Counted from the stretch's first letter, positions 1-6,502 are shown. The stretch is DNA of 11,211 bases from Deltaproteobacteria bacterium (GCA_030616835.1 JAUWWP010000047.1:1-11211); one strand, 5' to 3'. Notes: generated by a model not told the origin, from the sequence alone. Made by a program: numbers and translations.

Positions 1-7
1 AGTATAC

Positions 8-78
8 GGTAGACGGTAGGCAGTAAACGGCATATAGTTCCCTGTCTACTGTCTACCGTCTACTACCTACTGTCTACC
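8..78. repeat. Imperfect inverted repeat in the hsdR leader
   Basis: Two 23-base arms, 8-30 and 56-78, are reverse complements at 20 of 23 positions. They are built from GTAGAC / GTCTAC words. The 25-base spacer carries a further GTCTAC-containing stretch (38-49). The element ends 19 bases before the hsdR start codon, so it lies in or next to the hsdR 5' leader. Related sequence recurs inside hsdR at 260-292, which marks it as a dispersed repeat and not a private operator. Whether it folds in RNA or acts in regulation cannot be told from sequence alone. Confidence 0.75.
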
Positions 79-97
79 AATGGAGATGTGAAATAAA

Positions 98-3000
98 ATG
101 GCAACCTTTACTGAGAAATCTATTGTAGAGGATTACATAGTCAAAAAACTTGAAGAAAAGGGGTGGAGGTTTGTTCCCTCTGATGACCTCGAGAGGGATA
201 GCTATGCCGAGCCCCTGCTTATTCCAAATCTGGTAAGGGCCCTGGAAAGAATCTATAAGGCATACAGTAGACGGCATACAGCAGACAGGGAAGTAATTTC
301 CGGTCCACAACCTACTATTAGAGATGAAGAAATCAACAAGGTCGTTAACGAAGTCAAACTAACCGGCACGGGCATAGAGGGAGCAAGACGGATCCTGGAC
401 TTCTACGAGTCCGGCATCCCGGTAAAGTTTGAGAAGGAGAAGGTGGTAAAGTATGTTCAGCTCTTTGACTTTGAAGATATTGAGAACAATGAGTTCATCA
501 TCACCCGGCAAGTCCATTATGATGGTCGCGAGAGAATCAGAGCAGATATTGTGCTCTATGTTAATGGTATCCCCTTAGTGAATATTGAATGCAAGAACCC
601 GGCCAGCATATCCGAAAGCTGGCATAACGCCTACCGGCAGATAAAGGAATACGAAAAGACCGTTTCCGAGCTCTATAAGTATGTCCAAATCGGGGTCGCT
701 GCCGAGAGCACGGCAAGATACTTTAATATTGTCCCCTGGCAGGAAGAGGTGAAGACCCATGAGTGGCGAGAAGAGGGAAAGGACTCTCTTGATTCCACGA
801 TTGCAATGCTCTCCCGGGATACCCTGTTGGACATAATCAGGAGCTTCCTCTTTTCCCGGGTAGAATTGGGAGATGCCACCAAAGTCATCACCAGATATAT
901 GCAATACCGGGCTGCCAATAAGATAGTCAATAGGGTTAGGGAGTCAATAAAGTCTATGGAGTCTAAAGGGTCTATGGAGTCTGGGGAGTCTATGGAGTCT
1001 AAAGGGTCTATGGAGTCTGGGGAGTCTATGGAGTCTGGAGTTGCGACTCATAGACCTAAAAAGAGAGGACTTATCTGGCACTGGCAGGGGAGCGGTAAAA
1101 CCCTGACCATGATCTTTGCCGCGCATAAGCTTTACTACCTGAGAGAGCTGAAGACTCCCACAATATTCTTCATCGTTGACAGAATTGATCTTGAGGAACA
1201 GCTTAAGGGCGAGTTTAGCTCTCTTGATCTTGTAAAACCCGAAGTAGTCAACAAAGTAGAAGACCTCAAGGAGATTTTAACCTACGACGGCTATCGGGGT
1301 AAGCGCGGTTTGTTTATTACGCTCATTCATAAATTCAGGCAGAACGATCTTAAAGATTTAAAGGCGGAATTAGATGAATTAACGCAGGCAAGAAAAACCA
1401 TAGAAAGTAGAAAGAATATAATCGCCTTCATAGATGAGGGGCACCGGACTCAGTATGGGATACTTGCCGCTCAGATGAAAAGCATTCTCAGGAACGCCTT
1501 CTTCTTCGCCCTGACCGGTACCCCCATATCAAAAAGAGGAAGGGATACTTACCGTGAGTTCAGCTATCCTCCCGAGGAGCTTTACCTTGACTCATATTTC
1601 ATAAAACAGTCCCAAAGTGACGGTTTTACGGTAAAAATTGTCTACCAGCCCAGGCTTGAAGGAGAGGTTCATTTAGAGAAGGACGATCTGAAAGGCTTTT
1701 TAGATACCGAATTTGAAGAACTGCCCGAGGAGATTAGGGAGGAAGTAGAGGAGAAAGTAAAGAAGAAGCTTAATAATATAAAGCTCATCCTTGAGAATCC
1801 GGAGAGAATAAAGGTGGTTGCGGAGGACATCGCCCGGCATTTCCAGGACAATATTGACGGCAAGTTTAAGGCAATGGTGGTGGCTGCGAGCAGAAAAGCT
1901 TGCGTACTTTACAAAAGGGAGTTAGATAAGCACCTGCCCAGGGAATACTCTGAGGTAGAGATGACATACAAAAAGGATGACGGGCAAGTAATTCAGAAAT
2001 ATGTTAAAGAATCTATGGCAAGTTATGGGGGTAGAGATTTTGACGATATAAAGAAAGATATAATTGAAAAGTTTAAGGAAGAAGAAATTCCCAAGATATT
2101 GATTGTTACGGAAATGCTTCTAACCGGTTTCGATGCCCCTCAGCTTCAGGTCATGTATCTTGATAAACCTCTTAAAGAACACCGGCTTCTTCAGGCGGTA
2201 GCGAGGACAAACAGACCATTTAAGGATCTGAAGGGAGCTGGTGTTGTGATCGATTATGTCGGCGTTTTAAAGGAATTTAAGAAGGCCCTTGAGATATATA
2301 GCGAGGAGGACATTAAAGGGGCGCTGATTGATTATGACAGCATAAAAGAGGAGTTCGCTGCTCTCATTAAAGAAATTCTTGAGATACTCGAAGGGGTAAC
2401 GAGGGATTACAAAAGGGAAACCTTATTGAAGGCCATAGAGGTTGTTACCACTGATGAAGAAAAAGAAAAGGAATTCACTCAGAAGTATAAAAAACTTAGA
2501 AAGATCTTTGAACTACTTGGACCGGATGAGATTAAGCTGGAGAATTTTGACTCTTACAAGTGGCTCTCCGCTATTTATACCTACTATCTGAAGGTGGTAT
2601 TACAAATGTCCACTTATGAGGAGTATGTTGAAAGATACTGTGATAAAACCATAAAATTCGTTCACCAAACTACGGAAATAGAGAGGCTGGAGAAAGACCT
2701 CCCGGTAATTGCTTTTGATGAAGAGTATCTTCAGGCACTGGAAAAGAAGGTTAAGGGCAGGAAGGAGAAGGCCGCCAGTATTCTTTTTACCTTGAATAAG
2801 TTGGTCCTGGTAGAAAGGTACCGGAAACCAATTTACGAGTCCCTGGTGGAAATGGTGGAGAGACTACTGGAGATGTGGAGGGAGAAGGCCAGGGATTACG
2901 AAAGGATATACTCGGAAGGCGTGAAGATATTAGACGAAATGAATATGCTTTCGGAAAGACAAAAGGCCCTGGGCTTTTCCGACCTTGAGTATTCAATGTT

Positions 3001-3247
3001 GCTTGTTCTCGAGAATAAATTGGCCAAAGACAATGAAATGGTGAAAGAGGTAAAAGATATTTCAGGGAGGCTTGATAAGCATATGTTTCCCGGTTGGTTT
3101 AATCAAACGACCGCCAAGAAGGATTTGGAGAAAGAAATAAGGAGGTTTGTAAGAGGGTTTAAGGGAAGATATAACCTCTCTCTGGATGAGGTAAATGATT
3201 TGCACACGAAACTGATTGAAAGCATCAAGAGCTATGGAGTTTCATAA
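98..3247 (+). CDS. hsdR: Type I restriction enzyme R subunit (HsdR), 1049 aa
   Basis: This is the ATP-dependent translocase and nuclease subunit of a type I restriction-modification complex, which acts with HsdM and HsdS to cut unmodified DNA. Visible parts in order are a PD-(D/E)xK nuclease with D150 and E164-C-K166, and SF2 helicase motif I QGSGKT at 330-335. Motif II follows as DEGH at 446-449, then TGTP at 473-476, and motif VI QAVARTNR at 699-706. A long charged helical C-terminal region comes last. The length is usual for the family (about 1000-1150 aa). The ATG at 98 is chosen because the family N-terminus starts here. The only upstream GGAG (82-85) is about 12 bases away, so initiation may be modest. 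Two segments look inserted: residues about 55-70 (repeat-derived) and 282-314 (tandem repeat just before motif I). All motor motifs are intact, so it is probably functional. No hsdM or hsdS lies in the window. Confidence 0.95.
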   Translation: MATFTEKSIVEDYIVKKLEEKGWRFVPSDDLERDSYAEPLLIPNLVRALERIYKAYSRRHTADREVISGPQPTIRDEEINKVVNEVKLTGTGIEGARRILDFYESGIPVKFEKEKVVKYVQLFDFEDIENNEFIITRQVHYDGRERIRADIVLYVNGIPLVNIECKNPASISESWHNAYRQIKEYEKTVSELYKYVQIGVAAESTARYFNIVPWQEEVKTHEWREEGKDSLDSTIAMLSRDTLLDIIRSFLFSRVELGDATKVITRYMQYRAANKIVNRVRESIKSMESKGSMESGESMESKGSMESGESMESGVATHRPKKRGLIWHWQGSGKTLTMIFAAHKLYYLRELKTPTIFFIVDRIDLEEQLKGEFSSLDLVKPEVVNKVEDLKEILTYDGYRGKRGLFITLIHKFRQNDLKDLKAELDELTQARKTIESRKNIIAFIDEGHRTQYGILAAQMKSILRNAFFFALTGTPISKRGRDTYREFSYPPEELYLDSYFIKQSQSDGFTVKIVYQPRLEGEVHLEKDDLKGFLDTEFEELPEEIREEVEEKVKKKLNNIKLILENPERIKVVAEDIARHFQDNIDGKFKAMVVAASRKACVLYKRELDKHLPREYSEVEMTYKKDDGQVIQKYVKESMASYGGRDFDDIKKDIIEKFKEEEIPKILIVTEMLLTGFDAPQLQVMYLDKPLKEHRLLQAVARTNRPFKDLKGAGVVIDYVGVLKEFKKALEIYSEEDIKGALIDYDSIKEEFAALIKEILEILEGVTRDYKRETLLKAIEVVTTDEEKEKEFTQKYKKLRKIFELLGPDEIKLENFDSYKWLSAIYTYYLKVVLQMSTYEEYVERYCDKTIKFVHQTTEIERLEKDLPVIAFDEEYLQALEKKVKGRKEKAASILFTLNKLVLVERYRKPIYESLVEMVERLLEMWREKARDYERIYSEGVKILDEMNMLSERQKALGFSDLEYSMLLVLENKLAKDNEMVKEVKDISGRLDKHMFPGWFNQTTAKKDLEKEIRRFVRGFKGRYNLSLDEVNDLHTKLIESIKSYGVS
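260..292 (+). repeat. Dispersed-repeat copy inside hsdR
   Basis: AGTAGACGGCATACAG (266-281) matches 22-37 in the upstream leader at 14 of 16 bases. The adjoining 281-292 is the reverse complement of leader bases 38-49 at 11 of 12. The segment encodes A55-Y-S-R-R-H-T-A-D-R-E65 in frame. From memory of the family, HsdR proteins usually have only a short turn here between the 'PLLI..L..AL.RI' helix and the next helix. This suggests a repeat inserted in frame. Confidence 0.65.
941..1039 (+). repeat. In-frame tandem repeat in hsdR (9-nt unit, 36-nt higher-order period)
   Basis: Eleven consecutive 9-base units of the form RRGTCWNNN fill 941-1039. A 36-base block at 959-994 is repeated without mismatch at 995-1030, and a third copy begins at 1031. 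The units encode residues 282-314, with the repeating pattern MESKGSMESGES. The array sits between the nuclease domain and helicase motif I (Q330-T335), probably in an inter-domain linker. Because unit length is a multiple of three, copy-number change would alter linker length without shifting the frame. Confidence 0.9.
1025..1055. repeat. Hairpin-forming end of the hsdR tandem repeat
   Basis: Bases 1025-1035 (TCTATGGAGTC) pair with 1045-1055 (GACTCATAGAC) with one bulged base, around a 9-base spacer. The left arm is a normal unit of the tandem array and the right arm is its inverted partner. The array therefore ends in a palindrome-like cap. The cap also lies within coding sequence just before helicase motif I. 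Confidence 0.55.
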
Positions 3248-3764
3248 AATCGCATACGAGGTTTCTTACCGGAAGGTCAAATATCCAAGGTTGGAGTTCA
3301 AAACGGGGGAGCTTCTTCTTGTGCTCCCTCCCGGCTATGATCAGGGTGAACTTTTAAAGAAGCACCGGAGCTGGATATCTAAGAAGACGGAGTTTATTAA
3401 ACAATGTTTGAGAGATTTTTCAGATAAAAAGATAGTTGAGAGAGCAGACCAAGAGTTCAAGGACTTGCTTGATGTTTCTATTGACGAAGCCTCGAAGCAA
3501 CTGGGCGTGAAGGTTAATAAAATCTATCTAAGGAAGATGAAGAGCAAATGGGCAAGCTGCAGCCTTAAGAGAAATTTAACTGTAAACAGGCTGATGAAGC
3601 ACCTACCTGACTATCTGGTTGAGTATATAATATTTCATGAAGTCGCCCACATAATAGAGAAAAGGCATAATGATAAATTCTGGGAATTAATTTCAAAGCA
3701 ATTCAACAATTATAATAAGCTGGAAAGAGATTTATTTATCTACTGGTTTAAGATTCACTCATAG
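3234..3764 (+). CDS. YgjP/DUF45-family zinc metallopeptidase-like protein, 176 aa
   Basis: A small soluble protein of the YgjP-like (DUF45, WLM/SprT-like) metallopeptidase group. The zinc site is H135-E-V-A-H139 followed by H145 and the F149-W150 pair, matching the family pattern HExxH...NH..FW. The upstream stretch K-M-K-S-K-W-A-S-C-S is the usual conserved segment of the family. The ATG at 3234 is preferred over an in-frame TTG at 3216, because the conserved N-terminus begins at MEFHKI. The start lies 14 bases inside the end of hsdR, so translation is probably coupled and the two genes form one transcript. Such metallopeptidase genes are often found beside type I restriction genes. Their role there is not established and could be protein turnover or control of the complex. 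No signal peptide or membrane segment is seen. Confidence 0.85.
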   Translation: MEFHKIAYEVSYRKVKYPRLEFKTGELLLVLPPGYDQGELLKKHRSWISKKTEFIKQCLRDFSDKKIVERADQEFKDLLDVSIDEASKQLGVKVNKIYLRKMKSKWASCSLKRNLTVNRLMKHLPDYLVEYIIFHEVAHIIEKRHNDKFWELISKQFNNYNKLERDLFIYWFKIHS

Positions 3765-3786
3765 AGGTTATAAAATTGGTTTCTTT

Positions 3787-3805
3787 TCCTTCGACAAGCT
3801 CAGGA
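3787..3805. repeat. Short dispersed repeat TCCTTCGA...CTCAGGA, compact copy
   Basis: TCCTTCGACAAGCTCAGGA has short complementary ends (TCCT/AGGA). It shares its outer arms with the longer hairpin at 6338-6379, and a decayed relative is at 6423-6436. It sits in the 74-base gap between the metallopeptidase gene and the zinc-ribbon gene. The word resembles repeats common in environmental bacterial genomes; that is from memory and unchecked. Confidence 0.6.
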
Positions 3806-3824
3806 CAAGTTTTAGGCTTAAACT

Positions 3825-3835
3825 AAAGGAGGTGA
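3825..3835 (+). promoter_or_regulatory. Near-perfect Shine-Dalgarno for the zinc-ribbon gene
   Basis: AAAGGAGGTGA is close to the full complement of the 16S rRNA 3' end and lies 3 bases before the ATG at 3839. It is much stronger than any other ribosome binding site in the window. It supports the short downstream frame as a real, well-translated gene. Confidence 0.85.
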
Positions 3836-3838
3836 CCG

Positions 3839-3994
3839 ATGAGAGAGGTGAACTGCCCGGTATGTCAGGCGAGCATTTTCCTGGATGAGGAGGATAAAAA
3901 AGGAGATACCGTTTACTGTTCCTACTGCGGCTCTCCGCTTAAATTGTCCGCTAAAAAAGATGATGAAGAACTCATGGCTGAAGAAGAGGATTAA
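3839..3994 (+). CDS. Small zinc-ribbon protein, LysW-like, 51 aa
   Basis: This 51-codon gene starts MREVNCPVCQASIFL. It has two Cys pairs, C6-P-V-C9 and C27-S-Y-C30, separated by 17 residues as in a compact zinc ribbon. The tail is strongly acidic and ends in EEED. This architecture resembles LysW, the amino-group carrier protein, in which a zinc ribbon is followed by an acidic tail. LysW proper normally ends in a conserved EDWGE-type sequence that carries the substrate, and that end is missing here. It is therefore a LysW-like or general zinc-ribbon protein of unknown function and not a proven carrier. The very strong ribosome binding site and the 8-base spacing to the next gene indicate co-expression with the membrane protein downstream. 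Confidence 0.8.
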   Translation: MREVNCPVCQASIFLDEEDKKGDTVYCSYCGSPLKLSAKKDDEELMAEEED

Positions 3995-4002
3995 AAGGCG
4001 AA

Positions 4003-6297
4003 ATGAAACCGTCCCGATATATCTTTATCCTCCTGGGTTTCATCTCCATCATCAGCCAGATAATCCTGATGCGCCGGCTGATGGTAATCTTTTCCGGCAA
4101 CGAGCTCAGCGTGGGAGTGGTGCTTACCAGTTGGATGCTCTGGACCGGGGTGGGGAGCATCCTTTTCGGTCGGCTGACCGAAGGCCTGAAAAGAGTTTAC
4201 CTTGTTCTCTCGCTAACCCTGATGGGCGTGGTTATCCTCTTCCCGCTGACCCTTCTTTTAACCTTCTGCCTCAAGCCGATTCTGGGGATCCCGCTCTCGC
4301 AGATAGTTGGGCTGCCCACGATCATTATTTCCACCGGCGTCATCCTGGGGCCCCTGTGTATCCTCCTGGGTTTCTCCTTTGTTCTCTGCTGCCGGCTGTT
4401 TCCCGAAGACAGCTCAGTAAATGTTGGGCGGGTATATCTATGGGAGGCGCTGGGCGCGGCCCTGGGAGGGATTAGCTTTAACTGGGTAGCCATCCCCCTC
4501 CTTTCCCCCTTTCAGTCTATTCTTATCCTCGATCTGATTATCTCGATAACGATCTGGTGGCTTCTTAAGCAGGGAGGCAAGACCAGAGGGGCCAGGCCGG
4601 TCCGGCGAGTAGTAATGTGGTTGCCTCTTGCTCTGGCCGGGGCCTCCCTGGCTTTACTGATCCTGCCTCAACCGATCTTAGATCTCGACCTCGTTGCCCA
4701 GAAGATTCGCTGGCGCGGCTTTAATCCGATCTACACTACCGATTCCCGCTACGGCAGCATTACTCTGACCCGCACTGGCGGAGAATATACTCTTTTCTAC
4801 AACGGATTTCCCTCCTTTACCTATCCTGATCCTATGCATTCGGAGGAGGTTGCCCACCTGGCGATGCTGGAGCATCCCCGGCCCCGGGAGATCCTTCTGG
4901 TTGGAGGAGGACTTAATGGGGTGGTGGATGAACTTCTAAAATATCCCCTCACTCGACTTGACTATGTTCAATTGGATCCGGAGATAAATAAGGTGGAAAA
5001 GGAAGAGATACCTCATACCCAGGAGCTTCTCCGGGACGGGCGTCTGCAGACATTTAACCTGGATGGTCGCTATTTCATTAACCAGCAGCCACCAGGGAGC
5101 TATGACCTGGTCATTATCAATCTCTCCGGGCCCGATACCGCTCAGCTCAACCGATTTTATACCCTTGAATTCTTTGAAGAGGTAAAGAGAATTTTGAAAG
5201 AAGGAGGCACTCTGGCTACCAGTGCCGGTGAGCCCGCTAATTATATCAGCGATGCCCAGGCCCGCTTTTTAGCCTGCATCTATGGAACTCTGCGTAGATC
5301 TCTGAAAGAAGTGGTAATCCTTCCTCTGAGTCGAAATTACCTGATTGCCACTGAGACCAAAGGATACCTTACCTCTGACTATCAACAGATCCTCCAGCGC
5401 CTTCACTTAAGGAAGATTAAAACCAGGTTCTTCCGAGATTACTACCTTCGCTACAACCTTTCCGCGGAAAGGGTTAATTACACCCGGAAGCGGGTCGAAT
5501 CGGAGCTGAATAGAGGCTTTGCCCTTAATCTGGACCTTAAACCGATAGCTTACCTTTATAATACCCTACACTGGGAGACTCATTTTAACCTCGAGAGGGC
5601 AAGGCTCCTTAAGTGGCTTGACCGGATAAAATTCTATCACTGCCTTGCTGCTCTGATCCTCTTAATTCTGCCGGTTCTGATCTGGCTCAGGATCCGGCCC
5701 GGGAGGGAGATTGGCGGGGTGATCTCTGCCATCGGGGCAATGGGGTTTGTTAGTATCAGCACTGAGATCGTTATCCTGCTCAGCTTTCAGATAATTTACG
5801 GCTATATGTTCTATCAATTGGGATTGATTGTGACTGCCTTTATGGTGGGACTGAGCTTGGGGGCAATATTGGCCCGGAGGTTTCTGGAAAGGAAGGTTAA
5901 TTCGTATCGGGTATTTCTTATCTCCCTTCTTTCCCTTGCCCTTTATCCCTTACTGTTGTGGGCAGCCCTGAGTCTTCCCCTGAACAACTTAGCAGAGATC
6001 TCGGCCACCCTGGTCTTTATGCTTCTGACTCTGGTAGGGGCGGTTATCTGCGGATTAATCTTCCAGTTGGGAGCGGATATCTTCATCCAGAAGGGGGAAG
6101 GGATAGGTTTTTCCGCCGGCTGGATCAACGGCGCTGATCATCTGGGGGCGGCGCTCGGGGCCCTTTTTACCAGTGCGATCTTAATCCCGATCTTTGGTCT
6201 GATAAATACCCTTATCTTTTCAACAATTTTGGTCTTTCTTTCCCTGCTGATACTCCTGATGGGTAGAAAGATAGCCAAATCCCAATCTGTTAAATAA
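4003..6297 (+). CDS. Multi-pass membrane protein with spermidine-synthase-like domain, 764 aa
   Basis: An N-terminal membrane half has about 7 hydrophobic segments between residues 5 and 222. A soluble central domain (about 225-540) follows, and then a second group of membrane segments (about 547-755). The centre has the Rossmann/aminopropyltransferase signature: G301-G-G-L-N-G306, V-Q-L-D325, D354-G-R, and Y367-D-L-V-I-I-N-L-S-G-P. After that comes the Q-L-N-R-F-Y-T..EFF segment typical of membrane-fused SpeE-like proteins. The catalytic motif of true spermidine synthases (D-x-x-D-P) reads N373-L-S-G-P here, so both acidic residues are gone, and GGGDG reads GGGLNG. Aminopropyl transfer is therefore doubtful. 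It may bind a nucleotide or S-adenosyl compound at the membrane, or be a non-enzymatic relative. The start ATG is 8 bases after the zinc-ribbon stop, with AAAAGG just upstream, so the two form an operon. Its last codons lie in repeat-derived sequence. Confidence 0.85.
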   Translation: MKPSRYIFILLGFISIISQIILMRRLMVIFSGNELSVGVVLTSWMLWTGVGSILFGRLTEGLKRVYLVLSLTLMGVVILFPLTLLLTFCLKPILGIPLSQIVGLPTIIISTGVILGPLCILLGFSFVLCCRLFPEDSSVNVGRVYLWEALGAALGGISFNWVAIPLLSPFQSILILDLIISITIWWLLKQGGKTRGARPVRRVVMWLPLALAGASLALLILPQPILDLDLVAQKIRWRGFNPIYTTDSRYGSITLTRTGGEYTLFYNGFPSFTYPDPMHSEEVAHLAMLEHPRPREILLVGGGLNGVVDELLKYPLTRLDYVQLDPEINKVEKEEIPHTQELLRDGRLQTFNLDGRYFINQQPPGSYDLVIINLSGPDTAQLNRFYTLEFFEEVKRILKEGGTLATSAGEPANYISDAQARFLACIYGTLRRSLKEVVILPLSRNYLIATETKGYLTSDYQQILQRLHLRKIKTRFFRDYYLRYNLSAERVNYTRKRVESELNRGFALNLDLKPIAYLYNTLHWETHFNLERARLLKWLDRIKFYHCLAALILLILPVLIWLRIRPGREIGGVISAIGAMGFVSISTEIVILLSFQIIYGYMFYQLGLIVTAFMVGLSLGAILARRFLERKVNSYRVFLISLLSLALYPLLLWAALSLPLNNLAEISATLVFMLLTLVGAVICGLIFQLGADIFIQKGEGIGFSAGWINGADHLGAALGALFTSAILIPIFGLINTLIFSTILVFLSLLILLMGRKIAKSQSVK

Positions 6298-6340
6298 CAG
6301 GGAATAGCAGGGACTATAATTCGCTGACCAAATCCCAATC
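6275..6340 (+). repeat. Direct repeat CCAAATCCCAATC, two exact copies
   Basis: CCAAATCCCAATC occurs at 6275-6287 and again at 6328-6340, 53 bases apart. A variant, CAAATCCTAATCC, is at 6408-6420. The first copy encodes part of the C-terminal tail of the membrane protein (AKSQS), so repeat sequence has become part of the coding end. The other two lie in the gap before rpoH. Confidence 0.7.
6287..6300. repeat. 14-base perfect palindrome over a stop codon
   Basis: CTGTTAAATAACAG is self-complementary and includes the TAA stop (6295-6297) of the membrane protein gene. The centre is AT-rich and no T-run follows, so it is unlikely to be an intrinsic terminator. Confidence 0.5.
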
Positions 6341-6379
6341 CTTCGAGACGCCCCGATGCCCATCGGGGCTCCTCAGGAT
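6338..6379. repeat. Palindromic dispersed repeat with strong inner hairpin
   Basis: Outer arms ATCCT (6338-6342) and AGGAT (6375-6379) pair. GAG (6345-6347) pairs with CTC (6372-6374). An inner perfect 8-bp stem GCCCCGAT/ATCGGGGC (6350-6357 with 6362-6369) closes on a 4-base loop. The outer sequence matches the compact repeat at 3787-3805. It follows the membrane protein gene by 40 bases and could slow or end transcription, but there is no immediate T-run. It is therefore called a repeat and not a terminator. Confidence 0.75.
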
Positions 6380-6389
6380 CTCGGTTCTT

Positions 6390-6407
6390 TTCGTGTAATT
6401 CGTGGTT
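6390..6407. repeat. Short dispersed repeat, complement reads AACCACGAATTACACGAA
   Basis: TTCGTGTAATTCGTGGTT contains a small internal duplication (TTCGTG, then ATTCGTG, 9 bases apart). The word is one I recall from intergenic regions of many environmental bacterial genomes; this has not been searched. It belongs to the repeat cluster between the membrane protein gene and rpoH. Confidence 0.45.
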
Positions 6408-6422
6408 CAAATCCTAATCCAA

Positions 6423-6436
6423 TTCCTTCAACAAGC
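6423..6436. repeat. Probable decayed copy of the TCCTTCGACAAGC repeat
   Basis: TTCCTTCAACAAGC differs by one base from TTCCTTCGACAAGC at 3786-3799. The right half of the element (CTCAGGA) is not preserved. It is short, so chance similarity is possible. Confidence 0.35.
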
Positions 6437-6474
6437 ATTTGTAATTTGCAAAGGGAACTCCATGTAAATAATGT

Positions 6475-6502
6475 TTGATTTTTAGGAGTTTAGAGATATA
6501 AT
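6475..6502 (+). promoter_or_regulatory. Predicted sigma-70-type promoter of rpoH
   Basis: A -35-like TTGATT (6475-6480) and a consensus -10 TATAAT (6497-6502) are separated by 16 bases. Transcription would begin near 6509, giving a leader of about 33 bases before the rpoH ATG at 6543. The promoter sits just downstream of the repeat cluster, so rpoH is likely to be transcribed independently of the upstream genes. Confidence 0.6.

Noticed and set aside
941..1039. Phase-variable on/off switch or CRISPR-like array
   Set aside because: Units are multiples of three bases and stay in frame, so slippage would not switch the gene off. There are no unique spacers between units, so it is not a CRISPR array.
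944..1126. Minus-strand frame rich in RLHRLPRLHRPF repeats
   Set aside because: It is the antisense reading of the hsdR tandem repeat; the repetitive protein is a by-product of the DNA repeat.
3232..3240. CTATGGAGT at the hsdR/metallopeptidase junction matching the hsdR tandem-repeat unit
   Set aside because: A nine-base match alone is too short to claim a repeat copy; the surrounding bases do not continue the pattern.
3791..3818. Possible promoter (TCGACA ... TAGGCT) before the zinc-ribbon gene
   Set aside because: The -10 matches only three consensus positions and the -35 is part of a dispersed repeat.
3885..4475. Long open frame on the + strand overlapping the zinc-ribbon and membrane protein genes
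   Set aside because: Its translation has no recognisable family features, is rich in Pro/Arg/Gly, and overlaps two well-supported genes in other frames.
6350..6369. Intrinsic terminator after the membrane protein gene
   Set aside because: The 8-bp GC-rich stem is good, but no T-run follows. The flanks match a dispersed repeat, so it was listed as a repeat.
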